DNA of 64,000 nucleotides from Gloeocapsa sp. UFS-A4-WI-NPMV-4B04. Its GTDB lineage: Bacteria > Cyanobacteriota > Cyanobacteriia > Cyanobacteriales > Chroococcidiopsidaceae. A program made the translations under genes and the position numbers. Positions 61,496 to 64,000 of this stretch are shown piece after piece; positions within the stretch are counted from its first letter, which is position 1; the number at the start of each line of letters is the position of its first letter. The stretch is taken from positions 1-64,000 of the forward strand of contig JAHHHE010000001.1 in NCBI GenBank assembly GCA_019359535.1, written 5' to 3'. A model generated the notes under the pieces. It saw only the letters and a program-made list of their open reading frames with translations. It did not search any database and was not told where the DNA came from.

Positions 61496-64000
61496 TCAAA
61501 ACTGAATCTTGCTTAGAGCCTCTTCAAGTTCTTCTTCATTAAGCTGCACGAGGGAAAAGTCTGAAGGTGTGTATTCGCTGACTGATTGCTGCTCAACTTG
61601 AATAGAACCAGTTATGCTAGCCACAGCAGCTAACTCAGCGATCGCTTGGTACTCAAAAATTTGCTTGGGTGTAATCTTTAGACCTGCTTGATTCGCTTTG
61701 GCGATAATCTGAATACTGAGAATCGAATCTCCACCTAATTCAAAGAAGTTATCGTGGATACCCACTTGCTCCACACCAAGAACTTCAATCCAGATTTGGG
61801 TCAATTTTTCTTCAGTGGAGTTACGAGGAGGAACAAAGGTTGCTTCTAGTTCTGGTCTAGCTATGTCGGGAACCGGAAGTGATCGCCGATCTACTTTACC
61901 GTTGGGCAGCAAAGGTAAAGTATCCAGCATCATAAACACTGAGGGAATCATGTAGTCTGGTAGCCGCTCTTTTAGGTAGCTGCGAAACTGGGGGAGCAAC
62001 TGGCGAGTCAACTGCTGCTGTAAAGGATTATTGGCATAAGCACTCCAAGGTTTAAGCTCAATTTCCTCTGGGAATTCGGCTTTATCCGTATTTGTGCGCT
62101 GCAAGAGGACATCATAGTTACCATCGGTTCTGGAGTTCGACCAGTTAATATCAATGAAATAGGGGAAGTCACAGCTCAAAGCCCATAAATTTTCCGGATC
62201 TACTCCCTCCCCGACAACGCTTGGTAGCAGCATCTGGAGGTCGCCCACTGTCTGAACATCATCTGCCGCCAACAGTTCTACAGTCTTGACATCTGGTAAA
62301 ATTCGTGCATTCGGTACTCGCCGCAGTCTGAGTATCTCTGGCTCGGCTGTCAACAATTGGCGAACAGAGTCCAGGGTTAATTGCTGCTCCTGCCAGTCTA
62401 AGCTAGGAAGTGGAGAAGAATTGATCTGCTCCCTCTGCTCCCCTACACCTACATGGAGAATTACGTCATAGCGGAACTTAGTTAGTTCATTAGAGTAGCA
62501 ACCCCGCTTCGGCTGAATCTGGACGCGCTCGATCTGGGGAAGATGCTGTTTGAAGGCGCTAAAGAAAGCTGGGTCAATTACTAATTCTTGCTCAATCGCA
62601 ATGCGTCTTTTGATACGCTGCTGTAACTGTTCTAAGGATAAAGATGTGGGGGCTTGATGCAGCTGAACTGAGGCATGAAAAGCCTCTAAAAGCGGTAAGC
62701 TGCGGATATCTCCTAGAAAAATAAAACCCCCAGGCTGCACCAGATTAACCACGCCTTCTAAAACGCGCAGCAAATAACTAATGCTAGGGAAATACTGCAC
62801 CACAGAATTGATAATGACAGTATCGAAGGTTGCTACTTCTAACCCAGCAAAGTTGTCAGCCATCCTTGGGAGTAGCTGTACCTGCGGTATTGATTCCAGC
62901 CGTTCTAATACGTTTTGGGTGTAGCGCAGTGCTGCTGTTGAAAAATCTGTGCCGCAGTATTGGGTACAGTGAGGAGCGATGGGGAACAAAAGTAACCCAG
63001 TACCACAACCAATTTCTAATACACGGGTTGGGTTTAAGGATAAAATTCTTTCTGCCGTGCGATCGCGCCACTCGCGCATTTGAGGTTCTGCTAGCGGTAA
63101 TCCGGTGTAACTACTATCCCAACCACGAATATTAAAGGTTGGGTCTGGGATTTGCTCGAAGTTCTCGCTATCATAAATTGTCTGCCACTGAGAAACTTGC
63201 TCTTGCTCTAATTGAGTTGGTAATTCCGCCTCGCTTTGATAGTGAAGATTCTGGACTACATAAGCTACTAACCGCTTCTCTCCATGTGAGTCTTGGCAAG
63301 CGCTCACTACTGTCTCGCTAACGGCTGGATGTTGACTCAGCGTAGCTTCAATTTCTCCGACTTCAATCCGATAACCCCGGATTTTCTCCTGATAGTCAAT
63401 GCGTCCGCGAAAGTCAATATTGCCATCAGGAAGCCAACGCGCTAAATCACCAGTTTGATAAAGCCTTGCTCCTGGTTCAACACTAAACGGATGCGGGACA
63501 AATTTGGCAGCAGTCAACTGGGGGCGATCGCAATATCCTCTCGCCAACCCCACACCACCGATGTATAATTCCCCAAAAACTCCAATTGGCACTTGTTGTA
63601 AGTGGGAATCTAAAATATAAATTTGGGTATTGACAAATGGTCGTCCAATCGGGACTAACTGCTCAACTGGCAGATGCACAGAAGCAGTTTCAAAATACGA
63701 ACTATCTATAGTAGCTTCAGTCAAACCAAAAGAATTGATTAAGCGTGTCTTTAAACCACACAACTGCCGGAATCTTTTGTACTCCTCGACGTACCAGCTA
63801 TCAGAACCACAAATCAGCAGCCGCATAAAGTCAAGACGCTGGTTACTTTCTTCTAGGTACTGAATTAAGTTCCGCAGCACGACTGGCACAAATTCTGCAC
63901 AGTCAACTTGTTCTTGACACATGAATTCGTAAAGTTCTTCGGGAGCTAGCAATAGCTCGCGGGGACACAAAACTAACTTGCCACCAGAGCAAAGCGATCG
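61496..64000 (-). CDS. NRPS1 (partial): A with nested methyltransferase, PCP
   Basis: The reading frame is open to the right edge of the window. A TTG at 63970 is not a real start: in-frame adenylation residues (LCSGGKLVLCPRE) precede it. Visible are the second half of an A domain with pocket residues E278, L299, C301, S322, I330 and D331, and a SAM-methyltransferase domain nested before the end of the A domain (about 690-1500 bases in, VLEIGCGTGLLL as motif I). The usual A10 end (LPNGKVDRRSLP), PCP (LGGDSILSIQ) and a tail (SLVQLNEEELEEAL) follow. Nested methyltransferases N-methylate the loaded residue. The first pocket residues are outside the window, so the amino acid is not assigned. The E..SID pattern resembles ornithine/diaminobutyrate codes only loosely. 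Confidence 0.88.
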   Translation of the reverse strand, partial: RSLCSGGKLVLCPRELLLAPEELYEFMCQEQVDCAEFVPVVLRNLIQYLEESNQRLDFMRLLICGSDSWYVEEYKRFRQLCGLKTRLINSFGLTEATIDSSYFETASVHLPVEQLVPIGRPFVNTQIYILDSHLQQVPIGVFGELYIGGVGLARGYCDRPQLTAAKFVPHPFSVEPGARLYQTGDLARWLPDGNIDFRGRIDYQEKIRGYRIEVGEIEATLSQHPAVSETVVSACQDSHGEKRLVAYVVQNLHYQSEAELPTQLEQEQVSQWQTIYDSENFEQIPDPTFNIRGWDSSYTGLPLAEPQMREWRDRTAERILSLNPTRVLEIGCGTGLLLFPIAPHCTQYCGTDFSTAALRYTQNVLERLESIPQVQLLPRMADNFAGLEVATFDTVIINSVVQYFPSISYLLRVLEGVVNLVQPGGFIFLGDIRSLPLLEAFHASVQLHQAPTSLSLEQLQQRIKRRIAIEQELVIDPAFFSAFKQHLPQIERVQIQPKRGCYSNELTKFRYDVILHVGVGEQREQINSSPLPSLDWQEQQLTLDSVRQLLTAEPEILRLRRVPNARILPDVKTVELLAADDVQTVGDLQMLLPSVVGEGVDPENLWALSCDFPYFIDINWSNSRTDGNYDVLLQRTNTDKAEFPEEIELKPWSAYANNPLQQQLTRQLLPQFRSYLKERLPDYMIPSVFMMLDTLPLLPNGKVDRRSLPVPDIARPELEATFVPPRNSTEEKLTQIWIEVLGVEQVGIHDNFFELGGDSILSIQIIAKANQAGLKITPKQIFEYQAIAELAAVASITGSIQVEQQSVSEYTPSDFSLVQLNEEELEEALSKIQF

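Noticed and set aside
63970..63970. TTG considered as the start of NRPS1
   Set aside because: In-frame codons upstream to the window edge continue the adenylation domain, so the gene starts outside the window.

Overview
This window comes from a cyanobacterial chromosome. The evidence is an AcsF-type cyclase for chlorophyll synthesis, a DUF2996 protein, very many copies of the HIP1 octamer GCGATCGC, and purine-rich short repeats of the kind common in filamentous and colonial cyanobacteria. I found no rRNA or tRNA genes.

Left part (1-23.4 kb): mostly unlinked housekeeping genes with small accessory islands. From the left edge there is the start of an IS630-type transposase, a frameshifted restriction-type (HsdR_N-like) gene, and a VapBC-like toxin-antitoxin pair whose toxin carries one nonsense codon. 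Next come an exported barrel-like protein, acsF with a clear terminator, two tandem TM2-domain paralogues, a DUF2996 protein, a MoaD/ThiS carrier next to threonine synthase, and a 1.3-kb gene-poor stretch holding one 34-aa membrane peptide. MarC, a CNNM/CorC-type transporter and mfd follow. After these sits an AT-rich type II restriction-modification pair of NgoPII/HaeIII type, then a creatininase-family hydrolase, a divergent QueA-like protein, a GNAT enzyme, two short-chain dehydrogenases and a decayed IS5-type transposase.

Right part (23.8-64 kb, running off the right edge): a large NRPS/PKS locus that reads as a siderophore pathway. A plus-strand operon of two FecCD permeases and a FecE ATPase converges on a long minus-strand array. 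In order of transcription the array encodes: NRPS1 (partial, A with nested MT-PCP), NRPS2 (C-A-PCP), a PKS (KS-AT-KR-ACP), NRPS3 (C-A-PCP-C), a free TauD/SyrP-type oxygenase, NRPS4 (C*-A-PCP), NRPS5 (C-A-PCP-C-TauD), an HD-domain protein, NRPS6 (C*-A-PCP-R), a class III aminotransferase, a methyltransferase, MbtH, a type II thioesterase, an Sfp-type phosphopantetheinyl transferase and an exported penicillin-acylase-family hydrolase.

Reading the adenylation pockets by hand gives Lys-like (NRPS2), Thr (NRPS3), Asp (NRPS4), Gly (NRPS5) and Asp (NRPS6). Each Asp module begins with a condensation-like domain that has lost its HHxxxDG motif, and each follows a 2-oxoglutarate oxygenase. This is the arrangement expected for beta-hydroxyaspartate formation through an 'interface' domain. 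The predicted core is ketide-Thr-(OH)Asp-Gly-(OH)Asp, released reductively by the terminal R domain and possibly aminated by the adjacent aminotransferase. It therefore looks like a member or relative of the cyanochelin-type siderophores, with unusual end-processing (R domain, aminotransferase, acylase) and both a free and a fused hydroxylase in one line.
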